DNA from: a virus
Direction: 5' to 3' (one strand)
IMG/VR virus record: IMGVR_UViG_3300028392_000198
Coordinates: 1 to 32,673 of that record
DNA: 32,673 bases
Part shown: in pieces, positions 1 through 8,468 of the stretch
Layout of the letters: the number at the start of each line of letters is the position of its first letter
How positions within the stretch are numbered: position 1 is the first letter of the stretch
Position numbers and translations under genes: made by a program
Notes under the pieces: generated by a model
The model's database searches: none
What the model was told of the DNA's origin: nothing
What the model saw: the letters and a program-made list of their open reading frames with translations, nothing else

Positions 1-127
1 GGTAAAAAACTCATCAAAAAGACACCCCGCTTCTTTGGCGGGGCATCAGTTTGCTTTAGACAGGGTTAGATGTCAGTAAGCCAGCATTGTTGACCATGCA
101 ATATGGTGCAGATGCCGAGGTTGCCGA
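1..127. repeat. Terminal direct repeat, left copy
   Basis: These 127 bases are identical to 32547-32673. The repeat contains the first 14 bases of the DUF115/glycosyltransferase gene, an intrinsic terminator, and the end of the decoration-protein gene. A repeat of exactly 127 bases matches a common largest assembly k-mer, so it most likely marks a circular assembly of a circularly permuted or circular genome. It is less likely to be a biological terminal repeat. Confidence 0.95.
15..44 (-). terminator. Rho-independent terminator after the capsid/decoration genes
   Basis: Read on the minus strand, a 6-bp G/C stem (CCCCGC at 25-30 pairing with GCGGGG at 38-43, plus a closing G.U) encloses a 7-base loop. 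It is followed after three bases by a run of five T (16-20). It lies 12 bases past the decoration-protein stop at 56-58, so it should end transcripts of the packaging and head genes. The T run ends one base before the ATG of the next gene, the DUF115/glycosyltransferase fusion. A second copy lies at 32561-32590 in the right repeat. Confidence 0.8.
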
Positions 128-589
128 GGTGTTAGCCACGATACCTTGGATATAACCGGAAGATACGGTTGTATCGTCCAATTTACCAGCGGTCGCTGTG
201 GTGTACAAAGGCACTTTAGGATTGCAAGCAATCAACAAGTTGACGCGCAGCATACCGTTAATGCCGATCCAGCCATAGTAGCTGGAAGCAATTGCGGTTT
301 GTGCAAAGCCAACCATGTTGTAACCCAACGCAGCAGCATTTGTGGTGGTCACGGGCACAGCACGCATCACGGGAGTCAAACTCGCCGAATCAGAGTATGT
401 GGACATGATCACCGCATCAAACTGAGCAATGTCGGATTCGGCGCGGGCAAAAATGTACACGCCGTTATTGGAAGTGCCGACCCGAGTACCAGGGGTAACG
501 GGGAACAGGGTAGTGGAACCGGCAGACGTAGACGCATAGGTTGCGGTTAGGTCAATACCAATTTTTCCATCGGTGACGTAATCAGCCAT
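56..589 (-). CDS. Putative head decoration / capsid-associated protein
   Basis: A 177-residue protein starting MADYVTDGKIG. This start was chosen over an upstream in-frame codon because AAGGAG lies just before it, and the earlier codon would run into the capsid gene. It is rich in Ala, Thr, Ser and Val, has no long charged helix and looks all-beta, as expected of a capsid-surface or decoration protein. It follows the major capsid gene by 11 bp and is the last gene before a strong terminator, the usual place for a decoration protein made in large amounts. I do not recognise a named family with certainty; a DUF2190-like or similar decoration fold is possible. Confidence 0.6.
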   Translation of the reverse strand: MADYVTDGKIGIDLTATYASTSAGSTTLFPVTPGTRVGTSNNGVYIFARAESDIAQFDAVIMSTYSDSASLTPVMRAVPVTTTNAAALGYNMVGFAQTAIASSYYGWIGINGMLRVNLLIACNPKVPLYTTATAGKLDDTTVSSGYIQGIVANTSATSASAPYCMVNNAGLLTSNPV

Positions 590-600
590 AATGATTCTCC

Positions 601-1581
601 TTATTCGGTCATTACGCCTTGGAACTGGAGTCCCGAGGCTGTCATATTTCCCGCCCACCCAATTAAACGAACGATCGCGTCCTGATTGGTCGACATACGT
701 TCATCGCCGATTGGGACGAAATTGCGGTTGGTGTGTGGTCGGAAGAAGATGTACTTGCTATTCAAGAAATAGCCAGTAGAGGCGGGGATATTGCCGCCGA
801 TACCACCGTCCAACACCACATCAGCGTTCATGTACTTGCTTGCAACAAAGCCGAGTTCAGCCATCTTGCTAGAGCCAGGGAAACGCTGGATGTTTTGCAG
901 GGAAGACATGAAGAATCCCCACAGGTTGTTATCCAACAAGATCAAGTCAACCACATCGCTACCACGCGAGGTCTTGGCATACAGGCGGTTGAAACCGGTC
1001 TGAATGTTAGAAGACGATGCGGACACGCCGAGGTCGTTTGAAAAGTCAAACGTCTGATTGCGCCAAAAAGACCATGTGCTGCGATCGATACCGCCGACCA
1101 CGCCGGTTGCCGGATTAGCGACCACCATAGCTTGCAGACCGGTGATCTGCTTGCCGTTGTTGGCTGTGCCGTCCGAATAAATACCGGTCGAAATCAAGTT
1201 CTCAATCGATGCCTCGGCAACGTCCAAACGTGCGTCAAACAGGTCAATAATCTGTTCTTCGCCGCTGTTTTGGAGCATTTCCAAGCCATTGATGGTCACA
1301 GCGACTGCGGCCTGCTTGATGGGGAACTGAGCCGCGCTGATAACGTCCGCAGGGCTGATGTCCAAGACTTCAGCGCCCGAGTAGTACATTGCGGTTGAGT
1401 TTGCTTGGAACGACAATTCTTGCAGAATGGTCGAACCGCCGGTGAACGGCTTGTACCGTCCTTTTTCACGCAGACGGGTCAGCAAAGCATTGTTTTTGGT
1501 CACGTTATCGGCGACTGTGCCGGAACGCGATTCAATGGTCGTTGCCAAAACGTCCGAGTAGTTTGCATTTGCGAATGCCAT
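601..1581 (-). CDS. Major capsid protein
   Basis: A 326-residue protein, the expected size for an HK97-fold or P22-like shell subunit. It would form the icosahedral head. The N-terminal segment (about residues 1-40) is helical and charged. The central region holds the typical run of a capsid protein, with a hydrophobic GLEML segment followed by an acidic helix containing DLFDARLD. The C-terminal part is Phe, Pro and Gly rich and ends GLQFQGVMTE. It sits directly after the Gln-rich scaffold gene (13-bp gap) and before the decoration gene, the standard scaffold-capsid-decoration order. The call rests on this position, length and general resemblance to phage capsid proteins. Confidence 0.85.
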   Translation of the reverse strand: MAFANANYSDVLATTIESRSGTVADNVTKNNALLTRLREKGRYKPFTGGSTILQELSFQANSTAMYYSGAEVLDISPADVISAAQFPIKQAAVAVTINGLEMLQNSGEEQIIDLFDARLDVAEASIENLISTGIYSDGTANNGKQITGLQAMVVANPATGVVGGIDRSTWSFWRNQTFDFSNDLGVSASSSNIQTGFNRLYAKTSRGSDVVDLILLDNNLWGFFMSSLQNIQRFPGSSKMAELGFVASKYMNADVVLDGGIGGNIPASTGYFLNSKYIFFRPHTNRNFVPIGDERMSTNQDAIVRLIGWAGNMTASGLQFQGVMTE

Positions 1582-1594
1582 GACTAACTCCTAG

Positions 1595-2647
1595 TTAACC
1601 GAAAGACCGTAGCGCATTGGCTATCACGGCCCTTCGATCCGATTGATTAATGACGGGGTTTGCGCTGCCACCAGGTGCGCCGCGCACACTTACCGCCGCT
1701 GTTCTCGCTCTTTGCACTTGGGCTGTCGCCTGCGCTTGTTGTTGCTGTTGAGCATACAAAGTTTGCGCTAATTGCGGATCGAGCCTAACTGCCGTGTCAT
1801 ATGCCAATTGCAATTTCTCGCGTTCGGACATCTGACTTGTGTCACCTAAAACCTGTGGCGCTTGGAGAAGCTGCAACATCCGGTCGGAGACTGCCTCAAA
1901 GTGCATATTTGCGGGGTCGCTCGCAAACTGCTGGATAACAGAGAGTGCCCTGTTTTCATTCGATTTCTGCGCTTGGTACTGCTGCTGCGTTATGTGTTGC
2001 GTCAGTTGCTGTACTTGTTGCGCGAGTTCATTGTAATGCGAATCTTGCTGAATTGGTGCAGTCCCGCCCAAATGTGCAGAAACTTGGTCAATTGGAATCT
2101 GAAACTGTTGAATCATGTGGGCTACGGCCTGGCTCTTTTGCGCCGGTGTACCCGTCCGCAGCAAGGCCGCAGTCTGCAAAAGGGGAGCAATTGCCTGCGC
2201 TGGCGTGGTGTTTTCGTTCCGCAGAATCCACTCATATGGGGCAAATTGCTCGGTGATGGCCCGTGCTTCGGCATCCCGTGATTTGTATTGGCTGATGCCT
2301 TTTTCGTAATCGGCATCGCGTTGGGCAAAGGCTTGCTGAAGTTCTTGCGGGGCTTTTTCCCAATGGTCTTTCAGTTCCAACCGCAGGGATTTGGGCATAT
2401 CCACCCGTTGTTTTTCGGGCGTATTGGGCGCTTGAGATTCGCCGGTTGGGAATTTTGGTGCAAATTTGCCCTTTTCACGGGGTTGGCTTGGGCTTTTGCC
2501 TTGGTTTGCAGAATCAGATGATGTTTTTGCCAATGCCTCGCGGATCGTATCGGCACGGCTTGGTGGCTCGGCTGGCGCAGGCGTGGACGTTTCGGGTGTT
2601 GAAACTAATTCGGTCGTGTCGGGTGCGACAACTTCGTTTTCCATCAT
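1595..2647 (-). CDS. Putative capsid scaffolding protein
   Basis: A 350-residue hydrophilic protein. It has an acidic, Pro/Thr-rich N-terminus (about 1-70), a helical middle, and a very Gln-rich stretch (about 205-235 and again near 300). Such composition, with predicted coiled coil and few aromatic residues, is typical of scaffolds that fill the procapsid and leave before or during packaging. It lies immediately upstream of the major capsid gene. The start overlaps the stop of the preceding 140-residue gene by ATGA, so the two are translationally coupled; a second Met follows at once. No protease is recognised nearby, so a P22-like exit of intact scaffold is plausible but unproven. Confidence 0.75.
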   Translation of the reverse strand: MMENEVVAPDTTELVSTPETSTPAPAEPPSRADTIREALAKTSSDSANQGKSPSQPREKGKFAPKFPTGESQAPNTPEKQRVDMPKSLRLELKDHWEKAPQELQQAFAQRDADYEKGISQYKSRDAEARAITEQFAPYEWILRNENTTPAQAIAPLLQTAALLRTGTPAQKSQAVAHMIQQFQIPIDQVSAHLGGTAPIQQDSHYNELAQQVQQLTQHITQQQYQAQKSNENRALSVIQQFASDPANMHFEAVSDRMLQLLQAPQVLGDTSQMSEREKLQLAYDTAVRLDPQLAQTLYAQQQQQAQATAQVQRARTAAVSVRGAPGGSANPVINQSDRRAVIANALRSFG

Positions 2648-3066
2648 TTCATCCTTTTCATTTGGTCGAGGGTCATTTTGATCATTTCCTTGCGCTCAGG
2701 CGGCGGTCGGTTGTGCAGCCGATTTGCCATCTCCACGTTCAAGTTGCTGCGCTGCACCGGCGCAATGGGTGCGCCTGGACGGTCAAATTCTTGCACCCGT
2801 GCCACTTGTCCACGCAAGCGGGCGGTGTGTGCCTCTTTTTTCTTTTGCCACTCTTTTTGAGCATATTTGACATCCGAATGGCCCATCTCAATGGTGTCGG
2901 TTGCCTTCAAGTGTTCGCGCCATTGGGAACGGCCCATGATCATTTTGCCATCAGGCGACCGAAAAGGCTCAATGTCGCCATACACCATCATGCGGTCGGC
3001 GGGCGACCCTTTGCTCTTCTCATACGGCTCGGAGCCGTCAGACGGGAAAACCCATGTTTCTTTCAT
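2644..3066 (-). CDS. Conserved phage protein of unknown function in the head operon
   Basis: A 140-residue, very basic and hydrophilic protein. The N-terminal half contains a short beta-type segment with Gly and Pro (MVYGDIEPFRSPDGKMI). The centre carries the Lys/Glu-rich helix AQKEWQKKKEAHTAR, and the end is Met/Lys-rich (KMTLDQMKRMK). I do not recognise an enzyme. It lies between a 120-residue protein and the scaffold gene and overlaps both by ATGA, so it is expressed with the head genes. A head-assembly or DNA-associated role is possible from position and charge, but this is inference. Confidence 0.55.
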   Translation of the reverse strand: MKETWVFPSDGSEPYEKSKGSPADRMMVYGDIEPFRSPDGKMIMGRSQWREHLKATDTIEMGHSDVKYAQKEWQKKKEAHTARLRGQVARVQEFDRPGAPIAPVQRSNLNVEMANRLHNRPPPERKEMIKMTLDQMKRMK

Positions 3067-3425
3067 AGCATTTCCAGTAGTTGTGCGATTTCTTCGTCAT
3101 CACGCCGCAATCTTATCCGAAATTCAAGCTGCCTTACTTTTTCCATCATGGCGGCATAGTCAATCGGGTCACGGGCGGCAATTTCTATGGCCTGAATTGG
3201 TGCGCTGGTTATTTCTTCACGTTCGGCTGGCGGCAAGCCAAACAAGGCTTCGCGCAACTTTAGCTTGCGCTGTCCTTCAGCCCGCCGGTCAGCATCCCAT
3301 TGTTCTCCGCGCTTTTTCTCATCAAATCCAAAATGCCCGCCAAGCGGAATTTCAACTATTGGCGGCGGCGCATTTGCCGCAAGAGTGCTAAACGGGAGTG
3401 CGGCAAAGGCTGAAAAGCCAAACAT
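3063..3425 (-). CDS. Small phage protein with GFSAFAALPFS N-terminus
   Basis: A 120-residue protein. I place the start at the ATG at 3425, which forms a TGATG junction with the preceding stop, rather than at the TTG one codon earlier. The N-terminus MFGFSAFAALPFSTLA is hydrophobic and followed by Ala/Pro residues. The rest is charged and helical, with many Arg and Glu residues. A GFSAFA-PFS-type opening recurs in small proteins of the structural clusters of environmental phages, to my recollection. The hydrophobic start could be a signal-like segment or a packing motif. Function unknown; it overlaps its neighbours in a tightly coupled operon. Confidence 0.5.
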   Translation of the reverse strand: MFGFSAFAALPFSTLAANAPPPIVEIPLGGHFGFDEKKRGEQWDADRRAEGQRKLKLREALFGLPPAEREEITSAPIQAIEIAARDPIDYAAMMEKVRQLEFRIRLRRDDEEIAQLLEML

Positions 3426-4243
3426 CAATCACCCCATTTGGCAGCGGGTGTTACCCAAGTTGGTGCGCTAGTTGCATTGCTTTGCAAGACCTGACCGGCA
3501 GTTCCAACTTGACCATTGAATGCAACCGATCCATTGGTGTTTATGGTCATTGCGTCTGTCGTGTTGACAGCGCCATAAGTGATAAAACTGATTTTTTGAT
3601 TGTCCCAGCTACCCAAAACCAACGGGCCACCATACGATTCCACAAAACTTGCCAACGGGGTTGAAAAGCCGTTGTTGGGGTAACCCGCAGCCGAATAGCT
3701 ATAGTTTGAATTGTTTATTCCCAATTCAGCATATGCCGTGTGCCCGCCATCGTTGACCGCATAGCTTGCATACGATGTGTTGGCGCTGCTTGTGTTTTGT
3801 AGGCTGGTGTACAAATAAAGCGGCTCACTTGCGGTAAATCCTGCAATTACGCCAGAATCGGTGTGTGATGTTGCATCTCCTACATTCAAGGAACCAACAT
3901 TGGTAACGCCTGATGTGTAAGGTATCAAAACACGGTTATTTGCGTCTTGATTTACTGATTTTCCGGCGGGATAGGACACAAACACATCTTTTGTTCCTGC
4001 GCCAAAAACAATCTTGCTGCCGGTGCTAGACGAAATTACCGTATCGCGGGTCAATGTGCCTGCTGAATACGTCCCAATGCCAACTTCCCATTGGGAATCA
4101 ATCGTGATTGTGTAATAGGTCGTATTTCCATCGCCTATCGCGCTGAATGACTGAAAGCCGGTGACCGATCCGTCTAACGTGAATGTGCCCGATCCCGTTG
4201 TCGTGGATGTCTGTCTGACCCGATCCGCGAGGACAAGGCTCAT
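3425..4243 (-). CDS. Short tail-fibre-like virion protein
   Basis: A 272-residue protein. The first about 95 residues contain a module common in phage tail proteins (VTGFQSFSAIGDGNTTYYTI, then WEVGIGTY, TLTRDTV and DVFVSYPAGKS). This is known as an N-terminal module of tail-fibre or tail-associated proteins. The remaining part is rich in Ser, Asn, Thr and Gly and ends with AGQVLQSNATSAPTWVTPA, a phrase typical of fibre C-termini. It therefore looks like a short fibre or spike, here placed between portal and head genes rather than beside the main fibre at 19725-20780. Its start overlaps the portal stop by ATGA. Confidence 0.65.
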   Translation of the reverse strand: MSLVLADRVRQTSTTTGSGTFTLDGSVTGFQSFSAIGDGNTTYYTITIDSQWEVGIGTYSAGTLTRDTVISSSTGSKIVFGAGTKDVFVSYPAGKSVNQDANNRVLIPYTSGVTNVGSLNVGDATSHTDSGVIAGFTASEPLYLYTSLQNTSSANTSYASYAVNDGGHTAYAELGINNSNYSYSAAGYPNNGFSTPLASFVESYGGPLVLGSWDNQKISFITYGAVNTTDAMTINTNGSVAFNGQVGTAGQVLQSNATSAPTWVTPAAKWGD

Positions 4244-6558
4244 TGGACGGCCTCCACGCCGACCACGAGCCCATCAGGGCCGCGAATGACGCGCTTGGGT
4301 GCGTTCAGCTTTTGCATAGCAGCGCCAATGTTCTGCATGGTTTCACCATGCATATTTGCCATTTGGTCATGCATCAAAGCCATTTTGTCCATTGCTTGCA
4401 TGATTGGTGCGCCTAGTTCATTGGTTATTTGTGCAGCCGCTGCTTCAACGACCGGTAGGTCGACTCCAGGGTTGCTACCAATGCGTGCCACCATGATTTT
4501 GGTCGCTGCATCCAGTTCGGCTTTCCATCGCTCATATTCTTCCTTACCGGCCATTTCACGGGCCTTTATCTGCAATTCGTTATTTTGCTTGGCAGTCTCA
4601 AAATCAGCCTTCATTTGCGCCAATTGCATTTCGGCTTGCATCTTGGCTTGCTGAATCTGCATTTCAAGTTGTGCCTTGCCTTGCTCAATCTGAGCCTGCG
4701 CTTGCAGTTTCATTTGTTCAGTCTGCGCTTGCGCTTGCATCTTCATCTGCTCTGCTTGCTGGTCAGCTTGCAATTGCAGCATTTCCGGTGATGGGCCAGG
4801 CTGCTGCTGTTTAGCCATTGCCGCCTTTTCTTCCAAGGATTTCATGGCGCGTTCGACTGCGCTTTCTAGCCCGCGACCGGCGCGGAACCGGCGCACCAAG
4901 AACAGCAGCATCTCGGATGCCATTGGCAAAGTTTCGGGCGCTTGGCTAATCATGGGGATTGCCTCACGCAAGAACACCCCAATAGCTTGGATGGCCTCTT
5001 GTGCGCCTTGTTTCTCTGCTTGTTCATCAATTTGCGCCAAGCTATCGGCCTCAACCGCAATGTGAAAGTCGCGGATGGTGCTGTTGGACAGCATCTGCAC
5101 GGCGGCTTGCAGCAATTGCGGGTTTTGCCCATCGGGTGTGTCCATCACGCCGGACATTTGCACAATCAGTTCGGGCGGGTAAAACTTGCAGATTACTTGC
5201 GCTTTCAGCTTGAAGATGTCAGACGCAAACCGCGCCACATCGCCTTGGCTGCTCCGCATTCGCAAGCTGCCAAAGTTCGCCTTTAGCTGCTGTGCGCCAA
5301 GGGTTTCTTGGGCTTTGGATGCGCCGCGCAGGATGTCCGAGATGCCCATGATCTCGTAGATGGCCTGCTTGACTTGTTCCCGTGCTGAATACAGTTCCCG
5401 CAAGGTGACAATGATGGTCGAGGTGTCCATCATGTCGATAGCGCCCTTCAAGCCGCCCTTTTCGCTCATTGCCGCCCATGCGGTCACAGGGAATAGCTTG
5501 TTGTCCACGCCTTCGGTGAATAACCGGCCCAATTCCTTGAATTCGGCATTGAACACGCCGACAGCTTTGCAGGCTTTGGTCAGCAAGTAGATGCGCTGGG
5601 TCAGGTTGTCCAGTTCTTGCGCTTGGTCTTCGTACTCAGCATAGTCCGGCACGGGGATCATTGTCCCTGTGGTGGTGGTTGCCATCAATGGGCGCGGGCA
5701 AGGGAAGAATTCTTCCAGTTCCAGCGGGTCATCACGCTCATCTAACGCCTGTGGATAACCTTTGGCAATCCAGCAAACCTTGCCGGTGCGCTTGTTCCAA
5801 ATCTCAAACACCTTGGCTTTTTTGTCATAAGTGTTCTTGGCGGTCATTGGATTTTTGGCATCCATGTCCGTGTTGCTGCTGTCTAGGCCCACGTTTGCAA
5901 AGACATCGCCAAAACGCTCCATGCCTTCGTCTTTAGTCATGTAGACGGCACGGGAAACCCACCATACTTCGTCCCATGTGCGCGCTGGGCTATGCAAGAA
6001 GTCTGTCCAATAAACGTAATCGATGGGGCTATGCGCCGCATCAATGCGCTCGGTTGGTTCTTCTTGCGTGTTGTAAATCTGAGCCTCGCCTGGCTCTTCT
6101 ACTTCTACAGCGCCTTCGCTTACTTCGGGCTGTTCGTTAACGATTACCGGCTCATAGCGAATCCACGCCGTACCGCGACCAGGCAGCAATCGATCTTCCA
6201 CCGCGCCGCGCATGGCTTGGTCAAAGTCGCCAAATTGAATGGTTTCGTACTCCATGACCCGTTCCAGCATTGTGGATGCCAGCCGACCAACGGGGTCTTG
6301 ATCCATGTAACGGCGGGAAACTTCGGGTTTGGCTTGCCTGCCATACAGCGCAGGAAACAGCACTTGAATGTTTGACCACAGGATGTTGTAGCGCACACGG
6401 GGCATTTCTACCGCATCGCGCTCGTCCCGATAACGCTTGACAATCTTATGCCCGCGCTTTTCCCACTTGTCAAAGACCTTTTGTGCGGCCTCTATTTGGT
6501 CGTGCCAATACGGGCCAGGGTTATCGCCCTCATATGCACCCATTTCTTGATAAGCCAT
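4240..6558 (-). CDS. Portal protein (P22-like)
   Basis: A 772-residue portal protein, which forms the dodecameric ring at the head vertex through which DNA enters and leaves. Size and layout fit the P22-type portals: a wing/stem region with the conserved style DRYRDERDAVEMPRVRYNIL-like start, many Trp and Tyr residues in the first half, and a long C-terminal part. Residues about 580-690 form an extremely Gln/Ala/Met-rich helix (QMKLQAQAQIEQ, QLEMQIQQAKMQAEMQ) resembling the coiled-coil barrel at the C-terminus of P22-like portals. It lies downstream of the terminase genes with a 92-residue protein between, in the usual terminase-portal order. The start overlaps the preceding stop by ATGA. Confidence 0.9.
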   Translation of the reverse strand: MAYQEMGAYEGDNPGPYWHDQIEAAQKVFDKWEKRGHKIVKRYRDERDAVEMPRVRYNILWSNIQVLFPALYGRQAKPEVSRRYMDQDPVGRLASTMLERVMEYETIQFGDFDQAMRGAVEDRLLPGRGTAWIRYEPVIVNEQPEVSEGAVEVEEPGEAQIYNTQEEPTERIDAAHSPIDYVYWTDFLHSPARTWDEVWWVSRAVYMTKDEGMERFGDVFANVGLDSSNTDMDAKNPMTAKNTYDKKAKVFEIWNKRTGKVCWIAKGYPQALDERDDPLELEEFFPCPRPLMATTTTGTMIPVPDYAEYEDQAQELDNLTQRIYLLTKACKAVGVFNAEFKELGRLFTEGVDNKLFPVTAWAAMSEKGGLKGAIDMMDTSTIIVTLRELYSAREQVKQAIYEIMGISDILRGASKAQETLGAQQLKANFGSLRMRSSQGDVARFASDIFKLKAQVICKFYPPELIVQMSGVMDTPDGQNPQLLQAAVQMLSNSTIRDFHIAVEADSLAQIDEQAEKQGAQEAIQAIGVFLREAIPMISQAPETLPMASEMLLFLVRRFRAGRGLESAVERAMKSLEEKAAMAKQQQPGPSPEMLQLQADQQAEQMKMQAQAQTEQMKLQAQAQIEQGKAQLEMQIQQAKMQAEMQLAQMKADFETAKQNNELQIKAREMAGKEEYERWKAELDAATKIMVARIGSNPGVDLPVVEAAAAQITNELGAPIMQAMDKMALMHDQMANMHGETMQNIGAAMQKLNAPKRVIRGPDGLVVGVEAVQ

Positions 6559-6836
6559 CAGCTACCCGCAGCAAAGAAGAATGTTACGTCCAATGCGCTG
6601 CCACCAATCGTGGCATAGAGACTTACGCCCACGTTGGCAGGAAATCGGTGAAACCCGATGGCGGGTGTAATCGTGCCCGACATTACTTCGCCGCTTGCGC
6701 CGCCATTGCGTAGCACCAAAGTGCCGATGGTTGTGCTGTTGACGTAAAAGCCAATCAATTGGCAAGGGCCGGTGCTGACTGCGCCGGTTGCTGTGATGTT
6801 CTTGTACCCACCGACTTCTGCTACTGGCTGGCTCAT
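6558..6836 (-). CDS. Small putative virion protein between terminase and portal
   Basis: A 92-residue protein, Gly/Thr/Val/Ser-rich, with no signal peptide or charged helix. Alternating hydrophobic residues suggest an all-beta fold (for example CQLIGFYVNSTTIGTLVLRN and a C-terminal DVTFFFAAGS). It resembles small structural proteins found between terminase and portal in environmental podoviruses, but I cannot name a family. ATGA-type overlaps join it to the terminase large subunit upstream and the portal downstream. A minor virion role is inferred from composition and position. Confidence 0.5.
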   Translation of the reverse strand: MSQPVAEVGGYKNITATGAVSTGPCQLIGFYVNSTTIGTLVLRNGGASGEVMSGTITPAIGFHRFPANVGVSLYATIGGSALDVTFFFAAGS

Positions 6837-8155
6837 ATACGTTCTCCACGATGTTGATGCGTGTCATATTCCCACAACTCATCCAATGTGATGGTTTGCA
6901 GGGTCTTGCCCTTAGGCGGCGTTTGATCTCTTGCCTCTTGCCGGTAGGCGACTGCAAGCATTCTAAAGGCATCCGCTGGGTGTGAGCACCAATCATGGCG
7001 GGGATTTTGTCGAAATGCCTTCTTGTCCTCGTCGTATTCCCGTTGATATTGGCGCAGCGCCTCTAGCCCTTCCTCACAGCTTGGGTCGAAATAGCACTTT
7101 GGCAGCACCATCCTGACCGCTTGGATGCCATCTTGGATGCCAATCTCAGGCACGATTGCCAGCTTACTCATGCCGCCAAGGTGTGCCGCAAGCTGTTCCA
7201 CAATGGATTTGCCGCCCGATGCCAGCGTCTTTGCCCGTGCGTCATGCGGTAGATAGTGTTTGGTGTACCGATAGCCCTTGTCGATCACCACTTGGGCTAT
7301 GTCCTCAATGCCTGCGCCGCTTACGGCGTAGTAATCCATGACCCTGATCTCGCCTCGGATAACTTGATAGAACCAAATGGCGGTATCGTCTCGATAACCT
7401 AAGTCCCATGCGGTATAGACCGGCGCATCGACATCGAATGGCAATTCCCTAATCCGGCCTTCGTCCTGCGCCAAACGCATTTCTTGCCCGTAATACGCGC
7501 CCATGATTGCCGCATCAAAGCTGCATTCGTATTCTTGATCAAATTGATCTTGGCTCAATTGCGCCCGTGCCGCCTCTAGTTCGGAATCAGGCAGGATTTT
7601 GCTTACAGATGCCGGTAAGCGCAACAGAAACCAATCCGGTGTGCCTTGGCTGACCTTGTAAATGTCGTGGAATTGGTTTTTACCTTTGGGCGTGCCGCCA
7701 AAGACCGCCCAACCCAGCCGGTCAGACAGCGTAGGCCGAATCACATTTCCCCAAACGCTAGGCCGAAAGTCGCCGTATTCGTCAAGATAGACACCATTGA
7801 AACCCATTCCGCGCATACTGTCAGCGTTGTCGCCGCCAAACAACATGATCTTTGCGCCATTGATCAGTTCCACCATTAGGTCGGATTCATTGCTTGTGCT
7901 GGTGATTGGTGCGGCGTAATACTTGAGGTAGTCCCATGCTACCCGCTTGGCCTGGCTGCGGAACGGGGCAATGTAAGCATATTGGGCGCTGTGGTTGCCT
8001 TCTGTTATCGCCCGCTTGATTACATCGTTGATTGCCGCCACGGTCTTACCGGCCCTTCGGTGGGCAACCAAACATGACCAGCGGGTCGTGCGGTTGTGGA
8101 ACGGCATAAATGCGTCCCTTGGGCTATACGGCAGGATTATTTCCCGTTTGCCCAT
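6833..8155 (-). CDS. terL: Terminase large subunit (ATPase/nuclease)
   Basis: A 440-residue packaging motor that hydrolyses ATP to pump DNA through the portal and cuts concatemers. Visible motifs: Walker A AHRRAGKT (residues 31-38), Walker B VYLDEY with acidic D125/E126, and the coupling segment GGTP (153-156). The RNase H-like nuclease domain starts with AWDLGYRDDTAIWF (Asp251, Asp256, Asp257) and continues with YLPHDAR (about 301-307) and a C-terminal HPADAFRM, where catalytic Asp residues are expected. Length is normal. The start overlaps the small subunit by 19 bp, and no strong Shine-Dalgarno is visible, consistent with coupling. Confidence 0.95.
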   Translation of the reverse strand: MGKREIILPYSPRDAFMPFHNRTTRWSCLVAHRRAGKTVAAINDVIKRAITEGNHSAQYAYIAPFRSQAKRVAWDYLKYYAAPITSTSNESDLMVELINGAKIMLFGGDNADSMRGMGFNGVYLDEYGDFRPSVWGNVIRPTLSDRLGWAVFGGTPKGKNQFHDIYKVSQGTPDWFLLRLPASVSKILPDSELEAARAQLSQDQFDQEYECSFDAAIMGAYYGQEMRLAQDEGRIRELPFDVDAPVYTAWDLGYRDDTAIWFYQVIRGEIRVMDYYAVSGAGIEDIAQVVIDKGYRYTKHYLPHDARAKTLASGGKSIVEQLAAHLGGMSKLAIVPEIGIQDGIQAVRMVLPKCYFDPSCEEGLEALRQYQREYDEDKKAFRQNPRHDWCSHPADAFRMLAVAYRQEARDQTPPKGKTLQTITLDELWEYDTHQHRGERI

Positions 8156-8454
8156 GTCACTATCATTTCCACCGGCCCTTGATCAGCGCCTGTGACTTCA
8201 GTCCTTGCCAGCTTAGGCACATGGTATTCCACCACCGATTGGAACAACTCAAACGCTTTTGCCGGATTGGGCTTGATCTCATGTTTAGGATCGCCATTAG
8301 CGACCGTATCAAGCCATTCGGTCAGTCTATGGGCATTACCATCAACAAACATCGCAATGGCTTCACGCGCCTGTTGCGTGGCCTTGTTGGGCGTTCCACC
8401 CGTGCGACCACCCGTTTTCTTTCTAGTCTTGCCTACTTTAGATTCTGAAGTCAT
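8137..8454 (-). CDS. Putative terminase small subunit
   Basis: A 105-residue protein. The basic N-terminus contains the phrase KKTGGRTGGTPNKAT, common in small-terminase-like phage proteins. A helical centre follows, then KPNPAKAFELFQSVVEYHVPKLARTE and a short tail ending VTWANGK. Small subunits recognise phage DNA and regulate the large subunit. Identification rests on this recognisable sequence style and on its position directly before, and overlapping, the large subunit gene. No classic helix-turn-helix is obvious by eye. Confidence 0.75.
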   Translation of the reverse strand: MTSESKVGKTRKKTGGRTGGTPNKATQQAREAIAMFVDGNAHRLTEWLDTVANGDPKHEIKPNPAKAFELFQSVVEYHVPKLARTEVTGADQGPVEMIVTWANGK

Positions 8455-8468
8455 ATAAAACTCATTCT

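Noticed and set aside
2446-3159. Open frame of 237 codons on the plus strand opposite scaffold and head genes
   Set aside because: It is antisense to three well-supported, coupled genes, has Cys/His/Leu-rich shadow composition and no good ribosome-binding site.
4585-4791. Leu/His-rich plus-strand frame with repeats
   Set aside because: It is the complement of the Gln-rich coiled coil of the portal gene.
6562-6996. 144-codon minus-strand frame spanning the end of terL
   Set aside because: Arg/His/Ser/Cys-rich shadow of terL and the 92-residue gene; no Shine-Dalgarno and no recognisable segment.
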